Source: Phoronis australis
Lineage: Eukaryota > Phoronida > Phoronidae
DNA: 64,000 nucleotides
Reading direction: 5' to 3'
NCBI GenBank assembly: GCA_002633005.1
Contig: NMRA01000464.1
Span: 70,131-134,130 of the forward strand
Shown one piece after another: positions 44,924-59,216 of the stretch. The notes beneath the pieces are model-generated. The model was given only the letters and a program-made list of their open reading frames with translations, had not been told where the DNA came from and ran no database searches. Both the position numbers and the translations under genes were made by a program. The stretch's first letter is position 1. Each line of letters opens with the position of its first letter.

Positions 44924-46486
44924 TAATACAATTACAGGAGGTTGACCTCCTGCTGGTAAGGGAATTCTAGGAAACAAAATTCAAAACAACTACAGGTAGA
45001 CTAAGTATCTATGAACTTTTACGCAGATAAAGATCACCAGTTTGACTTAACAGGGATTACAAGTTCCCACACACACACTCCTAGAAAAAAAAATACTTGA
45101 GGAAGCAACTCGGCTCTAACAGTTCTAGACTTGGACACTTTCAGCCAATTTCAAACATCTTAAGAACACAAAAAAGATAAAAAAGCCAATGTACGTCAAA
45201 GCCCCATTCAGCACTATCTCTGAAAAAAAAATTTTGGTTCACCTTTTGTGGTGTTATCTTTTGTTTTTATGAGATGAGTTAGCGCTAGTAATAGCACACT
45301 ATAAAACCAGGCGTCTCACTCTCCTCAGGGGAAACATCTTCATTCAAATAGAGGAACTCTTTCCAACAAGGGGAAATTTCCTCCTACAAATGCCACAAAT
45401 TCCAGCTCTACCAGTCTCCAATTCCCGTAGCCATCAATTCCACCCTACATAGTGACCATATCCTCCACGTCGCGACCAATCCCCCACATCATCACCACCA
45501 ACTCCCGCTAGTCGTCTACAGTTGCCCCTGGTTACCACCAATGCCTCAAATGTCTTTAAAGAGTACAAATATAAAATGTGTCAATAGTTCAAGTTGCACA
45601 TTGTAAATTCTCACATAATTCAAACAAAATAATTCCCAAACGTGACCCTTTTCCATTTTTCAAAGGTTTCTTACATTGTTGTGAACGTTCTGAATTCCCA
45701 GTTTCTCAAAACATCCTCTGGCGCTAGCTATGGTGAAGGCCTTCAAACTCATAAAACCTTTACTTCGTGCCACTGATTTCGCATTAAAAAATGAAAAAGC
45801 TAAATTTTACTTCTAGCTCCCCTGTCCTGAAATGGTGAGATTTTCCCAGTACCAACATTAACCCTCAGATGCAAACAGACGCACATTAAGAGGAAAGTGA
45901 ACAGAAATTGTCCCAGCATTCAACATAATTGTTGGCTCAATTATGACAACTTCCATCCCACAGTGTTCAATATGCCTTCAATAACGCAATGTCATTATGT
46001 TTTCATCTGTCACAGTAAGGACAGCCAGTCCATTACATTAGCTAAATGATAACACAATCCAACTCCTACACCTCCCAGTGTCAAGATACTGTATCTTCAC
46101 TTAACCAGATGTGACACAGAATCACCAAAAAAAAGAAATAATCAAGGGCTTAAAATAGATACCCCCACAACATCATGCAAATAGTGCATGCTAGAGTAGA
46201 GTTTATACTGAGGTCACAGACTATCAGCCTCAAAGCAAAACAAGGGTGTTAAGAGGGGAATTCCTCTGTGTCACTGAACAGGGCTTACTAGTACTACAGT
46301 TAAGAAACTGTAAACAACAACAATAACAGTTAAGTGAACATGGGAGATAGGAAGACTCAACTACGTGTAGATACCAGAATGCACATGTACAAGAATCACA
46401 CAGGTAGTCAATATGCTAGTGTTTTAGCCAGAGGTTTTAAGTACTGTTTAGACATCAACTTTTGGCACGGTGCAACTGACGTGTCC
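44924..46486. other. Non-coding region
   Basis: No gene, RNA gene or repeat with a partner was recognised. Confidence 0.35.
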
Positions 46487-46844
46487 AGTGGCCGTTTACA
46501 CACACAACTCATTAACTGTGGTAAGATGGAAACTGCAGGCTGGAGAGACTGGATCGCACAGGCGCAGGTTTACAAGTGACGAGAGTTGCAGAGACAAAGC
46601 CCCGTACGTAGGTCATTAGGCAAGCGTAGTAGAGATCATCCTTTCCGCCTTGCCCCAGTTTCGCGTTTAGACACATAATTGACACGGAGCAAGATGCTCG
46701 GGCGCAAATTGCTCTACCTCACGAACGGGTGGCAAAATTTGTCACCGCGGTGTAAATTTGCTCCAGGGCAGTCCCGTTTACACACTGGAACAACTCGTTC
46801 CTTGTCAGCTGATCCGCGTCAACTTTTGAAGTGAAAACGGCACT
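46487..46844. mobile_element. Foldback MITE family C, copy 1
   Basis: Ends CAGTGGCCGTTTACAC and GTGAAAACGGCACT form a short inverted repeat. Interior motifs TCCGCCTTGCCCCAG and GTTTACACACTGGAACAACT recur in related form at 51.5 kb. No coding capacity. Confidence 0.5.
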
Positions 46845-49800
46845 TTAGTCAGACAGGCAAGCAGTGTCTGCGAAGGGGTTATTCTCGCCAGCAGTAAGTA
46901 TGTTTCCACACCACCAGAGTTCTTTCAAGCGAAAAGTGATGTCAAAACACATCCATTCTCTACTATAAATTGATTAATGCGACGAAAACAAAGACCTCTT
47001 ACCCATGCTGATGTGAGTCCATTGAAGTAAGCTGTCTGACTTAACATTCAAACCAAAAATTTTTGGGGTAACTAAAACCACCAGCAAAAGTGACACTAAG
47101 TAATTGGGGTTTTTGCTACTAGCAAAAGAGCTAGTGTTTTAAGCCATATGTGAACGGGGTATTAAACAGTTAATCCAACCACCTGCATCCAATAGAAGAG
47201 CATCAACCATGAACAAAGGGAAGAGCCGGGTACAGCCAGTAGGTGGTGCTCAAGTCAATACTGCAAGTCGATGACACTATGTGCGATAGGAAACTGTTTC
47301 TGCCCCTGTAGCCACTAGAGATAAAATAACTAGAGACAAGCAAGACAATGTAACTACGACAATTCTCCCCTCATTTTGTACAAAAATAATCACCAAAACT
47401 GATATTTTCCCATTTTTCAAAGGTCGATTACCTTGCTCACTGCTGGGACATTACATTGTTTTACACCTATACAGTACTCATACTAGTGATCTACAAAGTG
47501 TTTAAATCTATACTTTTGTGGAGAAGTTTTCAAAATAAAATTTCACTTGTTGGCCACATTGTGCACTAATAGGTGACAAAGTACCTAATATTGGAGAGTG
47601 ACTTCCTAGAACTGCTTTGAGGTGTTCAGGTTGTGACATATTTTCTAAAATCTAATGTTCTATTTATTTTAGAAATGACATTGAATTGTAGAACACACTT
47701 CTCTACTAATGCTCAATGCTTGCAACTCCACACTAAGTCGTCAATCATAAACCTGCAAAATTACAGATACTACAAAATCAAAAAATTCAAATGATAGAGT
47801 AGACTTCAATCTATTAGTACGAGTACTTACAAGGAAATTGTTTCAGCGACTACAGGTTTTAGAGTAACACCCTGAGATAACACAGCCTGGGAAATATCGA
47901 TAGATCATACATATGTACCACATATTTTAATAAGTGTTAAAACATCATTACCTTGACACTAGCAAAAGTGTCACAGGCCAACACCAACATTGTGTACTTG
48001 CCTTGAATGCCTACGTATATCGGTAACAGGAAGCGACAACTCCACCAGTTATACGACAGACTTCACTAAAAGTGTACTTGTGTCTTTCTAATGCTAGTCT
48101 CTCAGTAATTTTAGCTCCTAAAACTCCCTCACCTTTAGATGACAGTTACCTTCAGAGGCACACTTAGTGCTATCTTTGAGAGAGAAAACTTTCACTGTAA
48201 ACCAGCCATGAAGTGACTCTTTTAGCTCATGTGCATTTTTGTACAAAAGATAGTGAAAGGCATTCGCGTTTAGAGAATCAAGCATTCGGATAAAACACCT
48301 AAATTCCACAACTCGAAAAATTTTGATAGTGAATGCCAATGCTCGGCTTAAACCCCACCTCCCGATTTTTTAATTTCCTAATTTAAGCACCCTAGGTGAC
48401 ACAAAGGATGAGTATGCCTTACTGTAGATACAAAAAACTATGTCTTTACAAGAAGCAGCCATCAGCCTGTGACCAGCCCATGACCAGCCTTTCACTAAAC
48501 TCACCAACCTGTGACAGTGTCAGCAATCAACGATTCTGATAGAACTTCCAAGGACAATTTGATTAATATAGAGCAGTGTAAAGTCAAACGAAGACCTAAT
48601 TTGTTCACTTACATGCGGAATTTTAAAATAAAAATATAAAGGATATGCTATTCCGGGCATGTCCACAAAAGAAAAATTAATAGAGACAAAGGTGTGTCAC
48701 AAATGTTTATACTTTGTACATTGCCAGTACTGTAACAAAAATGAATCAATGTTCAAAAGACATTATGTAACAGCATTGCAAGCAACAAACTATTATTCAA
48801 GATTAATGGGAAATCCAGACTAGTTAGAGAGAAGACATACACACATTCAGACTGACCTCACCTCACCCCATCAACTACACTATCAGCATAGTTACTTAGA
48901 AAAATGACAAACACTTCCTTGAAGGCACATCGCATCTGCCATGACCACTCCTTGGTATTCTAAGGACTCTCCATGATTTTAGATAACTGTACGACACAAA
49001 ATCAAGTTTCAGTTACTAGACTGCCAAGACTGGTATAGCAGGAAGCCAATATTTCAACGATTTCTATTGAGTATATCTTACAATAATTGGTCGTCTTTAA
49101 CGCTGAAGAAGAAAAATCAAAAACATGCCCACAAGTTAACTGGAGTTTTAAAATTTCCATACTGGTGTGCCCTGACAGAACGGATACCACGGTAACTTTC
49201 ATTCAACACAAGCCAAAACCGCATACACCCCTTGAGTGTTTCCAAGGTAATTTTTCTATCAATGGAAATGACTGAACTTCCAAGTACTTAAATGCGTGCC
49301 CACCCATGTCACTCTGATGTCAAAAATGTTGAAATTCAGACTTCATTACAGTTATTCTCACTAGTAAACAGTCAAATAACTACACTGTGAGACACACTAA
49401 AATTTATAGTTCATATTTTTTTATAAAAGATAAAAGACCAAATGAAAATTGTTTCAATTTTAAAGATCTATAACACAGCTAAAGTTGGAAAATGATTCTG
49501 AGAAATTATGGGCTTTCACAACAATGTTAGGAGCCACTAAAAACGAGAAGACGAAATTTGGACTTATTTTTGTTGAAAATTAGTGAGACTTTATCATAAC
49601 TATCAAATTTACAGAAGTACAGGAAATTTGCCACGCAATCACCTAGTACATGACAAATTAGCCAACAATGTCAAGTCAGTTGGTAAGGTGACTGTAACAA
49701 AGGGTACTTGAATAGAAGATCCAACCACTTTGTGTTGGAATCTTCCAGTAACGTTGTTTTATCCACACAGCGTGCATACCGATCCAAAATGCTCCCACTC

Positions 49801-51471
49801 TTGATTTGTGACATGTCACCTCATGACACACAATCAGCGGAGTCATCGTAGACAAGAGGGGGAGTTAGGTCCCATTTAGTTTTAAAGTCTAACACTGTGT
49901 AAGTAGAACAATTATTAAAAATCAACGGGTTAATTGTGATGTTGTTTCACTTGATATTGCTAGACATACAGTGCTCGACCTTTAGCTGAACGCCAACTCA
50001 CCATATATGACTGGGCAAAAAAAAAATCCCAGGTCGCCAAATGAAAACTGAGTATAGAAGTCAAAAACCAAAAAGGCCACATTGCTGTCACCATTATTTA
50101 AAATTATGTGTACCTGTCCCCTAATTATACAACCATTCGCTGGGTATTGTGGTAGAATACAGGACATAGGCGATCAGAAAAAATGGAGACGTGGGTTGCG
50201 TGGTCCGACGGTGCCTGGTTTTTGTCGAACAATTCCGAATTCCATCTGTTTACTTCCTAATTTGAGCGCGTTTGGTATGTGCTGACTGGTCAAGGTGGCA
50301 AATACACTGATTTCAGGGATTAGGTGGTATAATTGTGAGCCAAAGGTATTAAATCCAGGAAAAATATTAATTTATACTTCAGAAGTCACCACAAATTTTG
50401 AAGGGAATTTCCGGTGAATTATTTTCGGACTTTGCTACTCGCTGTTGCAACTTCGTGGAGATTTGGGATTTTTCTCAGGTCGCATTGGTGAGCTGCAGGT
50501 CACCAAAACGAGCATTGATATAGTTTCACTTTATTTTATCACCTTTATTATTTACATTGACTTCAAGCTCATAAACAGCGAATACTTTGCAATTAGGACT
50601 TCATACTTTTCCCCCTTACCACAGGTCATTGAAACCAAAAGTTTAATGAAACTGCAAATACATTTGCTACATGAGTGACAAGGAAATGTCACAAAATACC
50701 CTCTATATTTCAAATGACAGCACGCATTTACTGACATGCGCCTCATTATATGAACAGATACACCCAAGTGTATATTTAGATTTGACTTCTGGTGCCGATA
50801 ATGTCAGATCCCTAAGGTATACGAAAATCAGTGCTAACAGAAGTCAGGGATTTAAACATGCCGACACTAAGTAACACAAAGATTCAAATAGCTCGGTTTG
50901 AATTCCAACTTCGTCGGAATACTTCAAATTAGGAGCAACTATGGCAGAAAAGTAGAATTCCATTCCATCAAAGACCTTCACAAAAGTAACTTTCAGAAAC
51001 TTTTTACTTGGTTGTGGCACGACTCATAAGGTAATGTGGTTGTCATATAACATTTGGTAAATTTTGAGTGTTTGTAGTAACCATGTGAGCCTATGAAGAA
51101 CATTAAAGCTTGGAATGTTAGCAATTATCATAGTCACATATTGGATAATCTTTACTGAAGTTTCAATTAGAAGCATTACTATAACCAGGTTTGAACTGAA
51201 AATACATTTTTGCAAATGAAGTGCTTTTGGACAATAATACAATTATCCAAAAAATTGACAACATGCCAAGAAGACAACAAACACAAGTGAGGTTAACCCC
51301 ACTTTAGAATGCACTTGGCTGTAGATTTCAAGGACACAGTAACTACATTGACCACCTGGGTTCACAGACCAAGCAGTTCAAGTCATGATACCATCAGGGC
51401 AATAACCTGACAAATCAACACACAGTACAAGACAAAAGTAATCAGAAAAAATTTTTTTCTTGTCATGACAG
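46845..51471. other. Non-coding region
   Basis: No gene recognised. An isolated CTCF-like core (GCCAGTAGGTGGTGCT) lies near 47237. The open frames are short and lack protein character. Confidence 0.35.
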
Positions 51472-51827
51472 TTCTAGTCCCATCCACACGCAGCCTACCC
51501 TAGAACAACTTGCACTAGTGCAACCGAACTTGCCCCACTTTTAAGCGCAGCGCCCACACACACATATCTGACAACTAGGGTTTGGCGGAAGTTGTCGCTC
51601 TGTGCATGAAAATGAACAGCTAATGCGAATATGGAATGCAAAAGAAGACCCATCTACATGTAATCGCAGCCGATACTTACTTCCGCCTTGCCCCAGGTTA
51701 TGCAGGAATTTGGAGTGGCACAATTTACTGCCCTAGAACACAATAAGGTGGAGTAAGTTGTCACACGTGTTTAAACAGCGTCCAGGAGTAACTTGTTCTA
51801 GGGTAAGTCTGTATGTGGACGGCACTT
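51472..51827. mobile_element. Foldback MITE family C, copy 2
   Basis: The left arm GTCCCATCCACACGCAG, then CTACCCTAGAACAACTT, is inverted at the right as AACTTGTTCTAGGGTAAG and GTATGTGGACGGCAC. Interior shares TTCCGCCTTGCCCCAG with the copy at 46.5 kb. Confidence 0.65.
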
Positions 51828-54800
51828 AATTCTGTTAACAGCAAAACTGACCGATAATAACTACAAGGGAGACAAATTCTAATTACAAATCACTTAGCCA
51901 TCTTACTTACTTTCCTGTGAATTTCCCTTCATTCTCAGTCATGAGGGAAGACTGTTTTGACAATGAATTTGGCTTCAGCCCAGCCACCATTACAGGGGAA
52001 TTCCCGGTCATTTTGACAGCATATTTTTTGCTTAAACTGTACATACATTTGAAAATGTACAATAATGCATGATTTGCCAAGATATCATATCGATATCATA
52101 TAGATCGATATCGCCATGTAATTCAAGCACGACCACATTACCTACAGGAACTCAACTCAGTTTATTACATAACTCTAAATGTTTAATCTTCTGAACCTGT
52201 ATTAATTACTATAACCAGCACATTTTAGTTCTTACTTAATACACAAAACATAACTCTGTCCAATTTAATACAAAAACATAAAATGTTTATTTCAGTGCAT
52301 CAAAGGAATTCCAACATTTTCTACCTCACAACAACACATACGCTTCATTGATGACTTTTTTCTGAGTTCATGACACCCACTACAACATTGCCTTTCATTA
52401 AAACTTTTTGGCGAAAAGAAAAAGAAAATCAATCTCCAAATTAGCACAACCAACACACCAAAAGAGCAACCGCAAAGGCATCCAAATTAGCAGCTCTAAG
52501 TTCAACAATGTTTTTTGATTAAGTTCTTCCTTACTTAATTGAAAAAAATTACCAGCGAGTGCCAAGTACCCTACAGCGGGTGAATTTAAATGACGGGTGT
52601 GCGCGTGCACGAGTGTATGTCCTTGAGTGGGAATATTGCTACTAGACCCAAAACAAGCATAGTTGGTTCTGGTCTGTGTTATTTATGAAAATCGACTTAC
52701 GGGCGGGGGAGTGTTGCGGCAGTTGTGCTAGTGTTTGAAAAGTCCAATTGGCTACAACAAACATGGAAATTACGTCACAATCCAGCATGCCGCTGAATGG
52801 CGATAAAAATGCCCTTTAAAACAACAGATTTTCCAAACAACAACGATTCTATTCTCCTCAGAGTAGTATTTGATAAATATTGGAGCCAACACCGCTGTCT
52901 TCCCGCGACGACCCCACTTGGGAAATTAGTAGATTTAGACCTAGAGTTAGTACAAGGAAATAGTGTTCTGCTTGCTGGTCTCTGGTACAGCCTCGTAAAC
53001 GCAAAATTGACAAATCGTCGCTAGTAGCAGTTTACATATTCAGTGCGCTTGGGTACAGGTGACCTTGACCGCAACACACGACGACCTGCAATTGCACACA
53101 GTTGCAAGCTTGCCTCGTGCACTGATGGCCCATATATCCGTATGCTGAATCAAGGACAAATGGCCCCTATATCTATGTACTGAGTAAAGGACTGTTTGAC
53201 TGCTCCTTTGGTAGTTTCACGACAGGCAACCAGGAATGAATCACGAGGAATTCAGATGTACTGAGAGAAATACCATAAGTTTTCTTCAGCCAAAGTGAGC
53301 GCATTTGTTTCACCACACAGTATAGTGAGCAATGTTAAGAGTGGACATGTCATGGAGACAACTGTTCCTATATGTGCTTCCTTAGGGCACTTTGTGCACT
53401 TGACAAGATTTGAACAGAAAGTTTAGTTATTTCGCACTACTAGATCAATTAGCATTTCCACAAAAAAATAAATTCTCGCCCACCTTATTCGCACACGGTC
53501 AGTTTTGCATCTGGAATAAGTGAAGACAAGGTCCTAATGCTAATCCTAATAATACACACCTGTTTAACTGTGTTACATTAGGTCTATTCACCATTGAATT
53601 CATGTATTCTTACTGATATCTTGTCCTGTTGTAAACATGAGCTAAAAGGGGGTGACCTAACCTAGATGGAGATGAGTATCCTGAGAATCAGTATAAAATA
53701 GTAAAACTAGTAAAACTAAAATGACGAGCGTCCGTACTAAGACATATTGAAAATATCCCCACGTATCGAGCGGTGCTACAAACTCATTTCCTCAACAAGA
53801 TAAAGTAACTGAATTATCACATTTGCAATCCATAGGCCGAATTTTGTTGAATATGCACACGGCTGTTTGTAACTAGACTATTATGAATATATATTTACCT
53901 TTTTAGCGACATGATCAGTGGGAATTAACGCACCATCTCTTGCTCCCCTTTTCATGAACACAAAATGGTTTTTATGAAGGCATCTCACAAAAACTAGTGA
54001 TATGGTTGTATACCACAGACTTAAAGTACAGTGCCATGAGAAACTGAGGGAGTGTTTTATGTACAACTTTTAGGCAAGGGTAGCGTATTGATTCTACCAA
54101 CACATTTTTTCTCAGCAATAAGAGTTATGGTCAACTAAAAGAATCGAATTTTCGCCTGCAGTGATTATATGAGCGTGTACACTACATAGAGCTGTGTGTG
54201 CTCACAGACATAGATATATTCTGTAACAGCTATGTAGCAAGGAATACATCAGTAGTAGGCCAATCAATAAAGTACAATCAGACATGGTTTAACTCAGGAC
54301 AAAACAGTATAAGGGCAGTGTTTAGCTTGCTTAGGTACAATTTCCTGAAGTAAATGTTTTCTAGGGCGTGTTGACCTGGCAACGCCACACAGCAACCAAA
54401 TTCAACACAATAAGCCTTGAAAACAATGAAGTCGCCTGACAAATAAGAACGGGTGTAAAACGTGGAGTTTGATAACCCGTTTTGTATACAGCAAATTGTA
54501 CTTTACTATTCAATGTATGATAAAAAATCTAAAGTGAGACAGTGAAAAAAAATAATTATTTTGCTCAATGTCAGAGCTTGTACCAAATTTTAGAAGCTGA
54601 CAATACTGGCTGTCCGAAATTCAAGAATAACTATCACTGACACAATATCCTTCACCTTGATCTAACACACTATGGGGAGGCATAAAAATGTTGCACCAGT
54701 AGATATTTTCAACGATTGTAAGAATTGACAAGACTGTTGATGCAGAACGCAGCGTCCGAAAATTTGAGAAACGAGCGTCGAAACTGCTCTTGTCCCAATC

Positions 54801-55429
54801 TTCAGAATCATGAAAATTGAATTTCAGCTTGACTTTTGGTGTCCCAAAATTTAGAGACTGGTTGCAGTCTGTAGAATTCTTACCATAATCAATAATATAT
54901 CATTGGCATAAAGATGTTCTGGGAATTTCCTCAATCTTCCTGCTGTACTTGTTCTGTTGCTCTGTTTTACGGTAGTTTGTTGCACACCATTTTCTCAACT
55001 AGCAGAAACCGAAAATGATAGCACCCCCTTCAGAAAGAATGTGTAGCTATTTGAACATGTTCCCTACCGATTTTCTACAAACGTCAACACAATGTGACCA
55101 AAATAGGTCTCGGGTAATGCATTTGATAGATTATAGTTTTAACTTTCAAAAAATTAACAGCCAAAAATTTAATTCTACAACTAAAGTACGCGAATCCTGT
55201 CCAAAGCCTCTCTAATTCCGTGAGTAATTCCATTTTGGTGTCTCTATATATCTTCAATGGATTTTGACCCTGCTCAGAATTTATGCATGATTACCATTCC
55301 TATGACAAAACAAAGATTTAACAGGAGTATAATACAGACCTTGCCTGGCTACTTGAGCCACTCCTTTAGATATAATAAAGTTTGCTGTACCTAACTGGTA
55401 ACAGTTCAAAGAATTCTTGGAGCGTGCAC
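51828..55429. other. Non-coding region
   Basis: Apart from the dispersed repeat at 53693-53745 nothing was recognised. An open frame of 75 codons at 52797 has no recognisable domain and is not called a gene. Confidence 0.35.
53693..53745. repeat. Dispersed ~50-bp repeat, copy 2
   Basis: Near-identical to 11509-11560 in the same orientation (AGTAAAACTAGTAAAACTAA, ATGACGAGCGTC, GTACTAA). Confidence 0.7.
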
Positions 55430-55532
55430 GTACCTATGGTGCCATGTACCCATCGTGCCATGTACCTACGGTGCCATGTACCCATGGTGCCATATACCCA
55501 TGGTACCCATGGTGCCATGTACCTATGGTGCC
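55430..55532. repeat. 16-bp minisatellite
   Basis: About six tandem copies of GGTGCCATGTACCCAT with substitutions and one shortened unit. Confidence 0.9.
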
Positions 55533-56487
55533 AAATAAACTGCTAGATATACTTAATTAGTGATTGACTCATGCCTGTGGTCAGTTATTGAAACACAAGG
55601 AGCGGGTGAGATGGGTATTTGTTACACACACTTCCAGGGATTACTTTTCTTTGTTGAGAAAGTGGCAGAGTAATGCCAGTAAATGATTATTATTAGATTG
55701 ACTTGTCTTTCTATAAACAAGCCGTTAAGAGTAGTTCAATGCAAGAGTTAAAAAAATTTTGGATCAGGCGTTCTACAGTGGTATAATCTTCATGTTGAGT
55801 TAACTGCAACTAAAAGTTTTAGTGAAGTGAGAAAGCGCGCTTCGCTCAATTCATCAGTTTTTTTTAAGCAAAGCGACTCCAAGCTAATACAGTTCCCCAA
55901 TACAGTTAGTTGGTTGGCTAATTTATTTATTATTCGACTTTGTAAAGGGTTCAACAAGGGAGGGACAAGAAATCAGGAAACTGAAAGACAGATCACAGTA
56001 ACAACTTTCATTGACAGATGTCATTACTTTGTAGGGAATTTAGTGTTGTCTTTCTAAGTTTATTGAGGAAATACATCTGCAAAGTGTGGCTTCAGATGCT
56101 AATTTAATGATACCAAAGATTTACACATTGGAAATTATTTTGGATCAGCTAATTTGAACTGTGCATTGTATGCTTAGGACTGGAATACAAACAAGCCTCG
56201 TTTCAGAGAAAAATTATAATTCACGAGTTCTTTATTAAGAATGATCTGTCACAACGCTACCCTATATTAGTGACAAAAGATAGCAAATCTTAAGCAACAA
56301 AAATCACGACAAAATCAATTCTATCACCTCAACAAGACATAAATTTGGTTGATGAACATTCTTAATCCCTTACCAATGTACCCATCCCCCACACTAATTC
56401 CTTATCTGGTAACACTCTCTCATTGGTCGATAGTAATGTTTTAAAATCCTTCACTCTATCCAACAATGACCTTGACACCTCCCCCAC
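55533..56487. other. Non-coding region
   Basis: Nothing recognised in this stretch. Confidence 0.35.
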
Positions 56488-56493
56488 CACACA

Positions 56494-56533
<40 letters not shown>
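56488..56533. repeat. (CA)n microsatellite
   Basis: About 23 CA units with one T interruption. The threonine-histidine repeat frame it creates on the plus strand is not a gene. Confidence 0.97.
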
Positions 56534-56534
<1 letters not shown>

Positions 56535-58426
56535 GAGACTTTCAATGGCACACACCCACACGTGCTTTAGTAAGATATCCAAAGAAAACATTTACACAAA
56601 ATCTGATCCCAGCAGAAAACGTAAACCGCAGACAGCCACCACACAGTTAAACAAATTCACTGACAAATGCTTAATGTAGGCCTTTCCATCAACAACAAAT
56701 TCATAACTAACCCAACCGAAATGAAACAGACCACTGTCCAATCACATGGCATTCATACCAAATCAACAAACAGTATAAAATCCAATCATCTTAATACATA
56801 AGACATCCTACCTGTCTCAGGCAGACAGTAGGTCCACTCACTTACAACAACGCAGAAACAGGAGCAGTCAGTCAGTTGGGTGTTCATGCTTGCCTTGACA
56901 CACAACATCTAAATACCAGCCAAGTTAAACACCCACATATACATTCAGTGCACTGATAGTCAACGAGGTCATCCTCACTTCCAGGTCACTGACCTAGATA
57001 CGACCTGTCAATCAGCTGAGTGGCTGTTGCCTGAAGTCACATGATTTCAGTTCATCCAAAGTGTAGAGGATCACCTCTCTGTTGACAAACAAGAAGCAAG
57101 TTTCTTCTGAAGTCACCAGCTGATTGGGAATATTTGTCAATTCTGAACAACAACTGAACAAGTTTACTGATAAAAGTTTATGTTTTAAACTGAATCTTAC
57201 ATAAGCCAACATAAACAAACTTGGCTAAAAACAAAATTTTCCAGGAATTCTGCAAATGTTGCATAACACCCATACAATCAACAGATACCAGAAATATCTG
57301 CTTGAAGTACAACAAACACTGCTGACACTATAACACCTGTAAATGTTTCAGTGCCAGAAAAAATTCAGCCTCCAACTGGATAGAGCGGGTCCTGAGGTAT
57401 TTGACACCTTATAACAAGATTAAAAAGCAACTTTGATGACAGGGCCATTGATGCCTTGACTTAGGGCTGAATCTCGGGCCCCATTCCTCCAAATTTACCC
57501 TCAAAAGGCCAAAAATATACCTTGCAATGATTAAAAATTCCCCTCCTCAAAGGGTGAAATTGCTGCTGACCACGGGGAGGTAGTTTGCCTCTCAACAAAA
57601 AAAATTCATGTCAGTAGACACAGGCTCCACCCCCCTCAGGTGAGCAAGGCCCTACCGTGGATGATCTTAGTTTTACCACGGTCTAGCTGTTGATAACTCA
57701 ATACAACTGGATGGCCAATTATGTAACAAATTTGAAAAACCAAAAGGATAGCTCAATTCTTAAAATTTTCAGTATGAAAGTCTAAAGTTAGACCATTACA
57801 ACTAAGCGTGTCGCGAAGGGAAGTAAAACTTTTTCTAAACTCAAAAAAGCGCCAACGAAGACATTACAAAGTGGCTGGCGTGGCCCGAGTTCAATGACCC
57901 TGACACCTGTGTTCAGTGCCTTGAGTCAGAATTACACTAGGCAATCCTTCATGGTTTCAAATCATGCACAGCCACTCTAAATCAAGAACACTCTTTGCTG
58001 ATTATCAGTATCCACTGAGACTAATTTTAAGGCTAAAATAGAAACTGAGAAGACAAACCAGAAGATCGGTTGTTCAAGGTGGTTGTAAAACCCCATCTAA
58101 ATGACAGGCTAGAGCACAAAGAGAACCATATGGAGTAATCTCATTAGCAGCCAATAGTTGCCCCTTAATGTTGGACCGCCTGGACAAAATCCTGGATCCA
58201 TATAATGCGTGGTCATGTATTGAAAGATGGAAAGGGTAACAGAGTAAAACAATGATGTAGAAAAGTGTTACAAATACTGATATGGGAAGGTCCATACAGT
58301 GCTGTTTTCTCCTTAACATGGGTGATTCATGGAGTTAAAATGCCATCATTGAATTTGTTCCACTTTTGGTGAGTTCTCAAGTGCAAGGCTCCACGCAGAC
58401 CCAAGAAACTTGTGGGAAAAGCTAGA
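56534..58426. other. Non-coding region
   Basis: No gene or partnered repeat was recognised. Confidence 0.35.
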
Positions 58427-58713
58427 GTGATCATGTGTTTGTAATGCATGGTGATACCTCACAAAGACTAGTGTGATCACGTGCTTAATTGTAATGCATG
58501 GTGATATCTCACAGATTTAAGTGTGATCATGTTCTTGTAATGCATAGTGATATCTCATAAAGACCAGTGTGATCATGTTCTTGTAATGAATGGTGATATC
58601 TCACAGATTTAAGTGTGATCGTGTTCTTGTAATGCATAGTGATATCCCACAAAGACTAGTGTGGTCACGTGCTTGTAATGCATGGTGATATCTCACAAAG
58701 ATTGCATGATCAC
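58427..58713. repeat. 46-bp minisatellite with TGATCA/CACGTG
   Basis: Six copies of a 46-base unit (one of 48), each with GTGATCATGTNCTTGTAATG and GGTGATATCTCACA blocks. Most units contain TGATCA; two contain CACGTG (E-box). Confidence 0.9.
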
Positions 58714-59077
58714 AAATTTTCGTAAGATTTTTGCATCAATGGAATGCAGCCCAGAGCAGTCACAGTTTAAGTTTTCAACAACTACGAAACTCCTGCCTGA
58801 TGATCGTGTGAATCACTCACCTAATTCTGTCACTAGTATTTGGAAACAAGGTCAATGATACATAAGGTGACCCAATATTGGGTGGCAACACACTGTCAAA
58901 GCTGGCAGCTGGTTCAAAATTAAAATCTTGATTGGTTTTTAAAAACAGCTGTATACCAACTGATTTTCCCCAACATTAAATAATACATTTAACCCAAAAA
59001 CCTACAGCATTCAGGGAGACAAGTTTCTGCAATGATCAGTATCCTTTCATCAACAGCTATTTCTTCTCAACCAGAAA

Positions 59078-59216
59078 TACCAGATGACAGAATAACTAAA
59101 TACCAGACGACAGAATAACTGAATACCAGATGACAGAATAACTGAATACCAGATGACAGAATAACTGAATACCAGATGACAGAATAAATGAATACCACAT
59201 GACAGAATAACTGAAT
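59078..59216. repeat. 23-bp minisatellite
   Basis: About six tandem copies of TACCAGATGACAGAATAACT plus GAA. The repeat frame on the minus strand (VIWYSVILSSGIQLF-like) is an artefact of the array. Confidence 0.92.

Noticed and set aside
52797-53024. 75-codon open frame with protein-like composition
   Set aside because: No recognisable domain, splice context or homologous copy; chance remains the best explanation.
56423-56650. Threonine-histidine repeat ORF
   Set aside because: Product of the CA microsatellite.
58427-58713. Regular repeats suggestive of a CRISPR array
   Set aside because: The units are contiguous without unique spacers, and the genome is eukaryotic.
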